Of a stretch of DNA of 46,911 nucleotides, positions 1 to 7,800 are shown in pieces. This DNA comes from Ruminococcus sp. (GTDB taxonomy: Bacteria > Bacillota > Clostridia > Oscillospirales > Ruminococcaceae). Where the stretch lies: the NCBI GenBank assembly GCA_015066875.1, contig SVNM01000007.1, positions 1 to 46,911 of the forward strand. Reading direction: 5' to 3'. A model generated the notes under the pieces. It saw only the letters and a list, made by a program, of their open reading frames with translations. It had not been told where the DNA came from and ran no database searches. The first letter of the stretch is position 1, and each line of letters opens with the position of its first letter. The position numbers and the translations under genes were made by a program.

Positions 1-191
1 CAGGAGAATACAGCTATGCTTATGAAGGCGAAACATATGAATGCAATTTCACATTTGATTTCTTAAGAAGCGATTATGTTAATATCTACTATGATGATGA
101 TACTGAAGGCGGATTCCAGTTTGAAATCGCCGATGACAAAATGACAGTCAGAAATGAATATGTGGAGGATTTAGCTTATACACGTCAGTAA
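1..191 (+). CDS. C-terminal end of a truncated unknown protein
   Basis: The frame starting at base 3 is open from the window edge to a TAA at 189-191 and gives about 62 residues. The peptide is rich in Asp, Glu, Tyr and Phe with alternating polar and aromatic residues, which suggests a beta-strand-rich extracellular domain. I do not recognise the family. The gene starts outside the window, so no start or signal peptide can be judged. A secreted or surface role is suggested only by the next two genes, which both encode exported proteins. Confidence 0.65.
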   Translation, partial: GEYSYAYEGETYECNFTFDFLRSDYVNIYYDDDTEGGFQFEIADDKMTVRNEYVEDLAYTRQ

Positions 192-209
192 GCTTACGAC
201 AAAAATACT

Positions 210-240
210 GAGCGAAGGAGTATATGCTCTTTCGCTCTTA
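210..240 (+). terminator. Hairpin after the truncated gene, possible terminator
   Basis: An 11-bp stem (210-220 with 227-237, one G-U pair) closes a 6-nt loop and lies 18 bases after the stop codon. The tail after the stem is only moderately T-rich, so it could be a weak terminator or an mRNA-stabilising hairpin. Confidence 0.5.
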
Positions 241-259
241 TGCTTAGAAAGGAATTGTT

Positions 260-1630
260 ATGAAGAAGATAACAGGAATAATTTTGGTGCTCAGTATGCT
301 TGTTATGAGCGTTGGCTGTGGCGATAATTCAACAGAAAAGGAAAAAAGCTCAGCAGAAGAAGATATAAAGACGACTTCTGTTTCGGAAGAGACAGAAGCT
401 GTATCAGAAACTGAAGCAACATCTTCTACAGAGGAAAAGGAAGAAACTACAACAGAAGAGAATACAACAGAGGCTCCTGAAGTGCAAAAGGAAACAGAGT
501 TTCTGAAGCTTAATGAAAAATACCTGAGCGACTATGCTTGGTCTGAGGAGTATGGTGTAAATCTTGCGGAGTTTGAGTGTTCATCGGTGCTTCTGGAGAA
601 AGATGAGGCAAAGCGCTATCCTGAGCTTGCAGAATCGCTGAGTTCAGCCTGTGATATGTATGAAGTCAATATGCTGGAATCTCACGATATGTTTATTTCT
701 GATGCAAAGGAGATGCTCTCTGCAGGAGAACAGGGCTTTGATACACTTGTTTCCACGCTTGATGTTCACGTAAGACGTGCTGATAATACAGTGCTGAGCA
801 TACTTTATGACTCGTTTTATTATAACGGAATGAACGACGGAATCAGAAGTTTCTGGGGCGGAAATTATGACACAGAAACAGGCAAAGAGATTTATCTTCC
901 CGATGTAGTAACTGATATGGAAGAGCTTGCATCAGTAGTGGAAGCTCAGCTTTTCGACGAAATAGGAGCAGATGTTTTCTACAGCGATACAATTATCAGA
1001 GAGTATTTCAACGATTATGGCGCTGACGGAACTCATTGGACTATTGAGTATAATGGTATCACAGTGTACTTTGATGAAGGAGAAATTGCAGGTTCAGGCG
1101 TAGGAGCTATGAGCGTTACAGTGGAATTCGCAGAATATCCCGAGCTTTTCAAGGAGAAGTACACAGCTGTTCCCGAAGCGTATATTGTGGGAATTCCAAT
1201 GAAATCTCCATTCCGCACAGACCTTGACGGTGACGGAAGCAGTGATGAGCTTTTCCTGTCTGACAGCTATGATGAAGAATTTGCCTGGAATGCAACGCTT
1301 ACTATCGCAACCGAAGAGGTAGATTATAACGAAAGCTTCGTAGCCTATGGCTGTGAGGCATATTATGTAAAAACAGCAGATGACAGGAACTATCTTTACG
1401 TTTTAGTGGAATTTGAATCACAGACAGAACTTTATACATATGCGATTACAAATACAACAATATCCAAAGTAGGAGAACAGCCTATTTCACCATATTACAG
1501 CGACCAAACAGTGTCAGTGCTGACAGATCCTGATAATATGCATTTTGATATTTTTGGCAATGCCGATGTTGAGCCTGTAGGAGATGATTTCTTCACAGTA
1601 GGATATGACGGTATGCCTGTAATGAAATAA
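260..1630 (+). CDS. Lipoprotein with RsiV-like (DUF3298) domain
   Basis: This encodes 456 residues. The N-terminus is a lipoprotein signal with a lipobox-like end at residues 17-20 (SVGC), so the mature protein should be anchored to the outer face of the membrane by Cys20. Residues 21-75 are a Ser/Thr/Glu-rich linker. Residues about 80-310 resemble the DUF4163/DUF3298 fold of RsiV and PdaC, including a GNYDTETGK segment and a region around GITVYFDEGEIA. A DLDGDGSSDE calcium-loop-like motif follows at about residue 320, as in FG-GAP/VCBS-type repeats. The start is supported by an AAAGGA Shine-Dalgarno. In RsiV the related domain binds lysozyme, but RsiV is an anti-sigma factor and no sigma-binding segment is seen here. 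A sensing or cell-wall-binding role is inference. Confidence 0.75.
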   Translation: MKKITGIILVLSMLVMSVGCGDNSTEKEKSSAEEDIKTTSVSEETEAVSETEATSSTEEKEETTTEENTTEAPEVQKETEFLKLNEKYLSDYAWSEEYGVNLAEFECSSVLLEKDEAKRYPELAESLSSACDMYEVNMLESHDMFISDAKEMLSAGEQGFDTLVSTLDVHVRRADNTVLSILYDSFYYNGMNDGIRSFWGGNYDTETGKEIYLPDVVTDMEELASVVEAQLFDEIGADVFYSDTIIREYFNDYGADGTHWTIEYNGITVYFDEGEIAGSGVGAMSVTVEFAEYPELFKEKYTAVPEAYIVGIPMKSPFRTDLDGDGSSDELFLSDSYDEEFAWNATLTIATEEVDYNESFVAYGCEAYYVKTADDRNYLYVLVEFESQTELYTYAITNTTISKVGEQPISPYYSDQTVSVLTDPDNMHFDIFGNADVEPVGDDFFTVGYDGMPVMK

Positions 1631-1702
1631 CTGGAATTATTACCGCAATACAGTAGTTTTACAGCGGTGAAGAATACATAAAAAAACAAGGAGGTCAGAA
1701 AA

Positions 1703-4057
1703 ATGAAAAAGGCAGTCAATCGTTTAATATCATTAGCCGTTTCGGCAATAATGCTTTTCTGCACAGCGGTAAGCGGAGTATCAGCAGAAGAACTGGGCAC
1801 ATATGATGCAGTAGTCAGCATTGTATATCCACGTCCTGATGAAGTAGCGCAGAAGCCTGTTATCACAGAATCGGGAACAGAAATAGAGACTCTTGGCAGT
1901 TTCTGGGAAGAGTCAAGCACAGGCTATGCAAAGCTGTATGATCACCCTGTTCTCACATGGATGATGGGAATTGAAGGCTTTGAAGGGTATAATGGCTATT
2001 TCACCACATTTACAGATGCAGACATGTATGATATATCCATTCTTGCTAAGATTGAGAATTATACAGGTTTGTCAAGCAATGAGGGCGTTGCGACTTTTGT
2101 TGACGCAGACACAGGTGAAACAATCAACACAGGCAGTGTACAGGTAATTTCAGTATCTGCAATGCTGACTATGCTTGAAAGCGAAGCAGAGCTTCCTGAC
2201 GGACTTACAACGTCCGATGCCCTTGTGATGATTTCTATAGATGGCGAATTAATGTGTTCGCCTGAGGGACATCTCCACGAATCTTCAGGATATGCATACG
2301 ATGATAATCAGCACTGGTATAAATGCGAATGTGGAGTTGCATTAAAAGGAACCGCTTATGATCACTCCTGTGATTACACAATCAACGAACCGTGGCAGAT
2401 TGTAAAAAACGCCACAGAGAAAGAAAGCGGACTGTGGGAAAAGAAATGCTACTGCGGACATACAATGGAGACTGTCATTATCCCACCAAAAAGTGAACAG
2501 ACAATAGTTTCCACATATGAAGAACTGCAGTCAGCACTTGCAGAAGGCGGAAAACAGTGGATAACCCTTAATGTAAGCGGAGCATCAAAATGGGCGGTAC
2601 AGAGTGATATGGAATACAACAATATGCTTGTCCTTGATGATCCTTCGGCAGAGATTATACTGGATATGAACGGTTGCGGTCTTGCAAGAGAAACAGGCAG
2701 ATATGACAAGTCGCTTTTTGATATTCGTGCGGGCTCACTGCGTATTATCAGCAAATCAGTGGCTACTCCTACAGACAGCAGTAACAATCTTCATTTTTCA
2801 AGTGCTTCAAGCGAGGACTGCGTATTCTATGTTCATGAAGGAGCATCGCTCCGTCTGACCAATGTTTCTGCTATGTCACCTACGGATGAATGGGCATACA
2901 GCTGTCCGTCCGTCATTTCAGAGGGCAATCTGCAGATTGACGGCGGAAGCTATTATCTGTATGATAACGAGTTCACGCCTTCGGCAAGTGAATATGCACT
3001 TGCATCAATCGTACTTGACGGCGGTACAGCTGTGATCAACGGCGGTACGTTCGATGGCAAGGGTTGTGGAGTACTTGTAAGAGGCAACACAAAGCTCACC
3101 ATAAACGATGGCTATTTCAGCAGTTGGTATTACGGATTGTATCAGACAGGCAATTCAAAGGTTATCATCAACGGCGGAATGTTTGGAGAAGATGAAGAAC
3201 CCTCAAGCTTTGGCTTTTATATGGACGGTGGAACTGCAAGAATTTACAGCGGAAGCTTTTACGGAAATACAGCGGGAGCTTATGCAAAAAGCGGAGATAT
3301 CTGTATCAGCGGAGGATATTTTAAAATGACAGAAGACGCAGGATACGGAGCATTTTCGTATAATGTAACTGCAGTCAGTGCCGAGATAATCCGTGGAGAC
3401 TTCAGAGGAGCAAAAGGAATCTCAACCCGTTGGGATCTGTTTGATGAGTTTACAGAAACAAGTCCGAGCAATTATATTGCGTATGGCTCGACCGCAAGAG
3501 ATTCCGGAAAGTCGATTGACCTTTCCGAATTCACAACACATATCGGCGAATATTATCTTGAAGTTACAACAACCAAGCCTGTATTTACCTTACAGCCTGA
3601 GGACGTAAGTATCTATGAGGGCGGAAGTGCGCAGTTCAGGGTAAAAGCTAAAAATGCAGACAGCTACTGCTGGTATATCGCAGATGCAGATGATGATTCA
3701 CTTCAGCCGTATGACTGGTCAGATGTAGAGAGTTTCTGTGATGTATCGGGCATAGAGTCAGACACACTTATCATTAAAAATGCGGGAAGCTGGCTGAACA
3801 ACAAGGCAGTTTACTGCGAAGCATACAATGGAAGTTACAAGCTGTCGGATACGGCTGTTATAACCGTAAAACAGATTGTAAGAGGCGATGTAAATGCAGA
3901 TGATAAGTTCAATATAGCCGATGCAGTAATGCTTCAGAATTATCTTGTCCGCAGAGGAGCAGTTACCTTATGGACTGCGGGAGATCTAAGCGAAGACGGA
4001 AAATTAGATATATTTGATCTTTGTATTATGAAAAACGCATTGGCAGAGTTAAGCTGA
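1703..4057 (+). CDS. Secreted dockerin protein with predicted beta-helix
   Basis: This encodes 784 residues. A signal peptide occupies about residues 1-28 and ends VSAEE. A Cys/His-rich module at about 187-255 contains HWYKCECG-type and CYCGH motifs. Residues about 285-580 contain repeated short strands with INGGTF, INDGYF, INGGMF and ISGGYF turns, as in right-handed parallel beta-helices. An Ig-like module follows at about 625-722. The C-terminus from about 725 is a type I dockerin with two calcium loops, starting DVNADDKFN and DLSEDGKLD. Dockerins attach proteins to scaffoldin cohesins, so this is likely a cellulosome-type or cell-surface component. No catalytic domain is recognised. A very strong AAGGAGGT Shine-Dalgarno precedes the start, and a terminator follows at 4070. 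Confidence 0.85.
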   Translation: MKKAVNRLISLAVSAIMLFCTAVSGVSAEELGTYDAVVSIVYPRPDEVAQKPVITESGTEIETLGSFWEESSTGYAKLYDHPVLTWMMGIEGFEGYNGYFTTFTDADMYDISILAKIENYTGLSSNEGVATFVDADTGETINTGSVQVISVSAMLTMLESEAELPDGLTTSDALVMISIDGELMCSPEGHLHESSGYAYDDNQHWYKCECGVALKGTAYDHSCDYTINEPWQIVKNATEKESGLWEKKCYCGHTMETVIIPPKSEQTIVSTYEELQSALAEGGKQWITLNVSGASKWAVQSDMEYNNMLVLDDPSAEIILDMNGCGLARETGRYDKSLFDIRAGSLRIISKSVATPTDSSNNLHFSSASSEDCVFYVHEGASLRLTNVSAMSPTDEWAYSCPSVISEGNLQIDGGSYYLYDNEFTPSASEYALASIVLDGGTAVINGGTFDGKGCGVLVRGNTKLTINDGYFSSWYYGLYQTGNSKVIINGGMFGEDEEPSSFGFYMDGGTARIYSGSFYGNTAGAYAKSGDICISGGYFKMTEDAGYGAFSYNVTAVSAEIIRGDFRGAKGISTRWDLFDEFTETSPSNYIAYGSTARDSGKSIDLSEFTTHIGEYYLEVTTTKPVFTLQPEDVSIYEGGSAQFRVKAKNADSYCWYIADADDDSLQPYDWSDVESFCDVSGIESDTLIIKNAGSWLNNKAVYCEAYNGSYKLSDTAVITVKQIVRGDVNADDKFNIADAVMLQNYLVRRGAVTLWTAGDLSEDGKLDIFDLCIMKNALAELS

Positions 4058-4069
4058 TAACAGTATAAG

Positions 4070-4101
4070 ACCCGTCTCATTGACTGAGGCGGGTTGTTTT
4101 T
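4070..4101 (+). terminator. Intrinsic terminator after the beta-helix dockerin gene
   Basis: A 10-bp stem (4070-4079 with 4085-4094, one G-U pair) has a 5-nt loop and is followed by TGTTTTT. It lies 12 bases after the stop codon and ends the lipoprotein/dockerin transcript. Confidence 0.85.
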
Positions 4102-4194
4102 GTGTTATTATGAGGTAAAATGATACAATTTGAAACAGAGAAGGTAAAGTATCAGTAATAAAATGAAAACATTTTAAAAAAATTTTGAAAAGTA

Positions 4195-4223
4195 ATGACA
4201 AATGGAAAAATATGTGCTATACT
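4195..4223 (+). promoter_or_regulatory. SigA-type promoter of the Ca2+ ATPase
   Basis: ATGACA at 4195-4200 and TATACT at 4218-4223 are separated by exactly 17 nt. Transcription should begin near 4230, which excludes the upstream in-frame ATG at 4202 as the translation start. Confidence 0.75.
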
Positions 4224-4255
4224 ATTCGTTGACTGATTTTTACAGGAGGGATTTT

Positions 4256-6895
4256 ATGGTATATCACAGTCAAAGCAGAAAAGAAGTTGTTGAAGCACTG
4301 TTATCCGATGAAGTAAACGGACTTAAAGCGTCGCAGATATCAGAGCTTCAGAACAAATACGGCAGTAACAGATTAAAGGAAAAGAAAAAGAAAACCACAT
4401 TCCAGCGTTTTATGGCGCAGTTCAAGGACGTAATGATATTAATTCTCCTTGCTGCGGCACTCGTATCATTTGTAATTGCCTGCATAGAGAAAAATCCAAA
4501 AGAGTTTTTTGAGCCTGTGCTTATACTTCTTATTGTAATTTTAAATGCAATAATGGGAGTAATGCAGGAAAGCAAGGCAGAAAAAGCTCTTGACGCACTA
4601 AAGAGTATGTCTGCTCCTCACGCAAGAGTAATCCGTGACGGAAAAGAGTCAGTAATAGATGCGGCAGAGCTTGTACCGGGAGATATAATCAAGCTTGAAG
4701 CGGGAGATTTTATTCCTGCCGACGCAAGACTTCTCCACAGTGCCGGACTTAAAAGCGAAGAGTCAGCCCTTACAGGCGAGTCTGTTCCGTCGGAAAAGGA
4801 CGCCGAAGCTGAGGTAGAGCAGAAGGCTCCCATCGGAGACAGAACAAATATGGTATTCTCAGGCTGTAGCATCACATACGGTACAGCAACAGCAATAGTA
4901 ACTGCAACGGGTATGGATACCGAAATGGGTAAAATTGCCAATCTTCTTGATGAAGAAACAGAGACACAGACTCCATTGCAGAAAAAGCTTGCTCAGCTTG
5001 GAAAAAATCTTGGAATAATAGCACTTGCAGCGTGCGCAATAGTATTTGTGGTAGGACTTACAAATGATATACCGCCAATGGAAATATTTATGACAGCGGT
5101 ATCACTTGCTGTATCGGCAATCCCTGAGGGACTTCCTGCGATAGTAACAATTGTTCTTTCAATCGGCGTACAGCGAATGGTAAAGAAAAATGCACTTATC
5201 CGCAGACTTCCCGCAGTAGAAACTCTTGGAAGTGCATCAGTAATCTGTTCTGATAAAACAGGAACACTTACACAGAACAGAATGACACTTGTAAAGGCAT
5301 ATGTTCAGGAGAGTGCAGATGCATCTGTAGAAAATGCTCAGGCAGAGAGCCTTGAAAGTAATGATTCATCGAAATTCAACAAGCTTCTTCAGTACTCGGC
5401 ATTATGCTGTGACGGAAGTGTAGTTTTTGAAAACGGCGAAGAAAAACACATAGGTGATCCTACAGAAACATCGATTGTACTTGCTGCGCACAAAAAGGGA
5501 ATGCCTAAAGATGAGCTTAACGAAAAATATCCTCGTCTTGCAGAAATTCCATTCGATTCTGACCGTAAGCTTATGACAACTATCAACCGTATAGACGGAA
5601 AGAACGTGGTAATTGTCAAGGGCGCATTTGATATGATGAGTCAGAGATGCACATCAGGCAATCTTGAAATCGGCAAGAAGATTACCGATGAGATGAGTGC
5701 CGATGCATTACGAGTACTTGCAGTGGGCTATAAGGAGATAGAAAATATACCTGAACAGCTCACATCTGAAGAAATTGAAAACGGACTTACATTCCTTGGC
5801 TTACTCGGAATGATAGATCCTCCTCGTCCTGAGGCAAAGGCAGCTGTAGCAGTATGTCGCAAGGCAGGAATCAGACCTGTAATGATCACAGGCGACCATA
5901 TCATCACGGCATCAGCCATTGCAACGGAGCTTGGAATCAAAAAAGAAGGCGACAAGGCAATCACAGGTGCTCAGCTTGATGAAATGACTGACAGAGAGCT
6001 TGAAAATGAAGTAGAGAATATCTCAGTATACGCAAGAGTATCACCCGAAAACAAGATAAGAATTGTAAAAGCATGGCAGAGAAAAGGTCAGGTTGTATCT
6101 ATGACAGGTGACGGAGTAAACGATGCTCCCGCCCTTAAGGCAGCTGATATCGGCTGTGCAATGGGAATTACAGGTACAGACGTTGCAAAGGGTGCGGCAG
6201 ATATGACTCTTACAGACGATAACTTTGCAACAATCGTAGATGCAGTACGTGAAGGCAGAGGCATATACGATAACATTAAGAAGGTAGTTGGATTCCTTCT
6301 CGGAACAAATATAGGCGAGGTAATAACAGTATTCCTTGCAATGATCCTGTGGCACAAGACCCCCCTCCTTTCAATGCAACTTCTCTGGATAAACCTTGTA
6401 ACAGACAGTCTTCCCGCAATTGCGCTTGGAATGGAAGATGTTGAAGCTGATGTAATGGAGAAGAAGCCTCGTCCGAAGAATGAGGGTATTTTTGCAGGCG
6501 GTCTTGGAATCAGAATTGTACTTCAGGGAATAATGTTTGCAATACTTTCACTTTTAGCATTCCGCATAGGCGAGAATGTAACAGGAGAGCTTGCAGGCGG
6601 ACAGACAATGGCATTTATGGTACTTGCACTTTCACAGACAGTACAGGCATTCAATATGCGTTCAGACCGTTCGCTGTTCAAGATAGGTCCGTTCAGCAAT
6701 AAAAAACTTAATCTTGCTGTACTTGGCTCAGTGGTAATGATGCTTCTTGTACTTTTCACACCTTTAAGAGTAGCATTCGGACTTATCAAGCTTCCTGTAA
6801 AGCTTTATCTTATCGCTCTCGGACTTATATTTGTACCTCTTGTAGTAATGGAAATATCAAAAGCGATATCATCGATAAAGAACAAGAATAAATAA
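4256..6895 (+). CDS. Calcium-type P-type ATPase (P2A family)
   Basis: This encodes 879 residues of a cation pump that uses ATP hydrolysis to export Ca2+ across the cytoplasmic membrane. The N-terminal domain is followed by paired helices, a TGES actuator motif at about 173, and helix 4 with PEGL near 290, the signature of Ca2+-transporting P2 pumps. The phosphorylated Asp lies in DKTGT at 333, and a GDGVNDAPA hinge motif lies near 618. Six C-terminal helices complete the usual ten. An in-frame ATG at 4202 exists, but AGGAGGG at 4244-4250 and the promoter at 4195-4223 point to 4256. The gene stands alone between terminators. Ca2+ specificity follows from family motifs and is not proven. Confidence 0.93.
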   Translation: MVYHSQSRKEVVEALLSDEVNGLKASQISELQNKYGSNRLKEKKKKTTFQRFMAQFKDVMILILLAAALVSFVIACIEKNPKEFFEPVLILLIVILNAIMGVMQESKAEKALDALKSMSAPHARVIRDGKESVIDAAELVPGDIIKLEAGDFIPADARLLHSAGLKSEESALTGESVPSEKDAEAEVEQKAPIGDRTNMVFSGCSITYGTATAIVTATGMDTEMGKIANLLDEETETQTPLQKKLAQLGKNLGIIALAACAIVFVVGLTNDIPPMEIFMTAVSLAVSAIPEGLPAIVTIVLSIGVQRMVKKNALIRRLPAVETLGSASVICSDKTGTLTQNRMTLVKAYVQESADASVENAQAESLESNDSSKFNKLLQYSALCCDGSVVFENGEEKHIGDPTETSIVLAAHKKGMPKDELNEKYPRLAEIPFDSDRKLMTTINRIDGKNVVIVKGAFDMMSQRCTSGNLEIGKKITDEMSADALRVLAVGYKEIENIPEQLTSEEIENGLTFLGLLGMIDPPRPEAKAAVAVCRKAGIRPVMITGDHIITASAIATELGIKKEGDKAITGAQLDEMTDRELENEVENISVYARVSPENKIRIVKAWQRKGQVVSMTGDGVNDAPALKAADIGCAMGITGTDVAKGAADMTLTDDNFATIVDAVREGRGIYDNIKKVVGFLLGTNIGEVITVFLAMILWHKTPLLSMQLLWINLVTDSLPAIALGMEDVEADVMEKKPRPKNEGIFAGGLGIRIVLQGIMFAILSLLAFRIGENVTGELAGGQTMAFMVLALSQTVQAFNMRSDRSLFKIGPFSNKKLNLAVLGSVVMMLLVLFTPLRVAFGLIKLPVKLYLIALGLIFVPLVVMEISKAISSIKNKNK

Positions 6896-6901
6896 AACAA
6901 A

Positions 6902-6947
6902 AAGCACGATTGTGGGGTGAAAAATCCACAGTCGTGCTTGTTTTTTT
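6902..6947. terminator. Bidirectional terminator, Ca2+ ATPase and marR
   Basis: A 14-bp stem (6902-6915 with 6926-6939, one G-U pair) is followed by seven T on the plus strand. It is preceded by an A-rich tract that reads as a T-rich tail on the minus strand. It lies between two convergent genes. Confidence 0.9.
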
Positions 6948-6961
6948 CGTATAGTTACATT

Positions 6962-7390
6962 TCAGATCATATTATCTGCATTTTTTTCCATAGTAACAAG
7001 AATTTCCTTACAGATATTCCAGTCTTTTTCAGAAATACCTTTAGTTATGTCATTAATAAAAACCTTGTGCATATCAAGCCCGTCCTGAATAATTGGATCG
7101 GCTTTTGGTGTGCAGACAAGACCGATTTTACGTCTGTCTCCGGCAACGACAGTTCTTTCAAGGTATCCTGCATTAACGAGTTTTTCCACATGAACAGAGA
7201 CGAGATTTTTCTTGATTCTGCGCAGTTCGCTGATATCCTGAGCGGTATGATATTCGGGATTTACAGCAAGAAACATCAGAATATCGAAAGAAACCTGAGG
7301 TATATCGTATTTTTTTATAACCGGCTTGCTGAGCTTGTTGTAGTAGTGGAGAATTTTTTTGGAAAATGACAAAAATCCGCTTATTTTCAT
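6962..7390 (-). CDS. MarR-family transcriptional regulator
   Basis: This encodes 142 residues, the usual length for a MarR dimer subunit. A helical N-terminus is followed by a winged helix-turn-helix at about residues 35-100. The HTAQDISELRRIKKNLVSVHVEKLVNAGYLER segment is split here as recognition region and wing; the wing contains DRRKIGLVCTPKA. The C-terminal helices would complete the dimer interface. Such proteins bind palindromic operators and release DNA on binding phenolics, metals or oxidants. The start has AAAGGAG spaced 7 nt from ATG. The gene is divergent from the FTR-like gene, so it probably regulates itself and that neighbour. The ligand is unknown. Confidence 0.9.
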   Translation of the reverse strand: MKISGFLSFSKKILHYYNKLSKPVIKKYDIPQVSFDILMFLAVNPEYHTAQDISELRRIKKNLVSVHVEKLVNAGYLERTVVAGDRRKIGLVCTPKADPIIQDGLDMHKVFINDITKGISEKDWNICKEILVTMEKNADNMI

Positions 7391-7420
7391 AAAGGCACTC
7401 CTTTAGTATTTTTTTGAACT

Positions 7421-7449
7421 ATATTATATAATACTATCACAACTTGCAT
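7421..7449 (-). promoter_or_regulatory. Possible marR promoter with AT-rich palindrome
   Basis: On the minus strand, ATGCAA (7444-7449) and TAATAT (7421-7426) are 17 nt apart. A perfect 12-bp palindrome TATTATATAATA covers 7422-7433 and overlaps the -10 element. It could be an autoregulatory MarR operator, although AT-rich palindromes arise easily by chance. Confidence 0.35.
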
Positions 7450-7496
7450 TTAAGATGACAGAAATGTGAAAAATAAGTGTAATTATGAAATAATAC

Positions 7497-7525
7497 TTGA
7501 ATAATAAATATGGATATGGTATATT
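7497..7525 (+). promoter_or_regulatory. Promoter of the FTR-like gene
   Basis: TTGAAT at 7497-7502 and TATATT at 7520-7525 have a 17-nt spacer. The predicted transcript starts near 7532, a few bases upstream of the ribosome binding site at 7537-7543. Confidence 0.7.
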
Positions 7526-7550
7526 AAATAAAAAGGAAAGGAGAATGAAA

Positions 7551-7751
7551 ATGGCTGTAAGATTCAATGAAGATAAAGAGCTTGTTGAGATTATCAAAAA
7601 AGGGCTCAAAGAAAAAGGCGGATACTGTCCGTGCAGAATGGAGAAAACTGAAGAAAACAAATGTATCTGCAAGGAATTCCGTGAACAGATAGCCGATCCT
7701 GACTTTGAAGGCTACTGTCATTGTATGCTGTACTATAAGTCCAGAGACTGA
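7551..7751 (+). CDS. Small ferredoxin-thioredoxin-reductase-like protein
   Basis: This encodes 66 residues with three Cys pairs: CPC near residue 27, CIC nine residues later, and CHC near 57. This is the pattern of the ferredoxin:thioredoxin reductase catalytic (beta) chain, where four Cys bind a [4Fe-4S] cluster and two form the redox disulfide. Here the first gap is shorter than the 16 residues of plant and cyanobacterial enzymes, and no variable chain is encoded nearby. AAAGGAG at 7537-7543 sits 7 nt before ATG 7551, while the ATG at 7545 is too close to it. The gene is monocistronic between its own promoter and a terminator. A redox role is inferred from the motif. Confidence 0.8.
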   Translation: MAVRFNEDKELVEIIKKGLKEKGGYCPCRMEKTEENKCICKEFREQIADPDFEGYCHCMLYYKSRD

Positions 7752-7795
7752 AAAAACTCCCCGTAAAGCATAAAGCTGAGCGGGGAGTTTTTGAT
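7752..7795. terminator. Bidirectional terminator, FTR-like gene and copA
   Basis: AAAAACTCCCCG at 7752-7763 pairs with CGGGGAGTTTTT at 7781-7792, and a small inner hairpin (AGC/GCT) lies within the loop. T-rich tails exist on both strands, and the flanking genes are convergent. Confidence 0.9.
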
Positions 7796-7800
7796 ATTTA

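Noticed and set aside
6917-7369. 150-residue open frame antisense to marR
   Set aside because: It begins in the terminator, lacks a Shine-Dalgarno and mirrors the MarR gene, which has a full helix-turn-helix and RBS.
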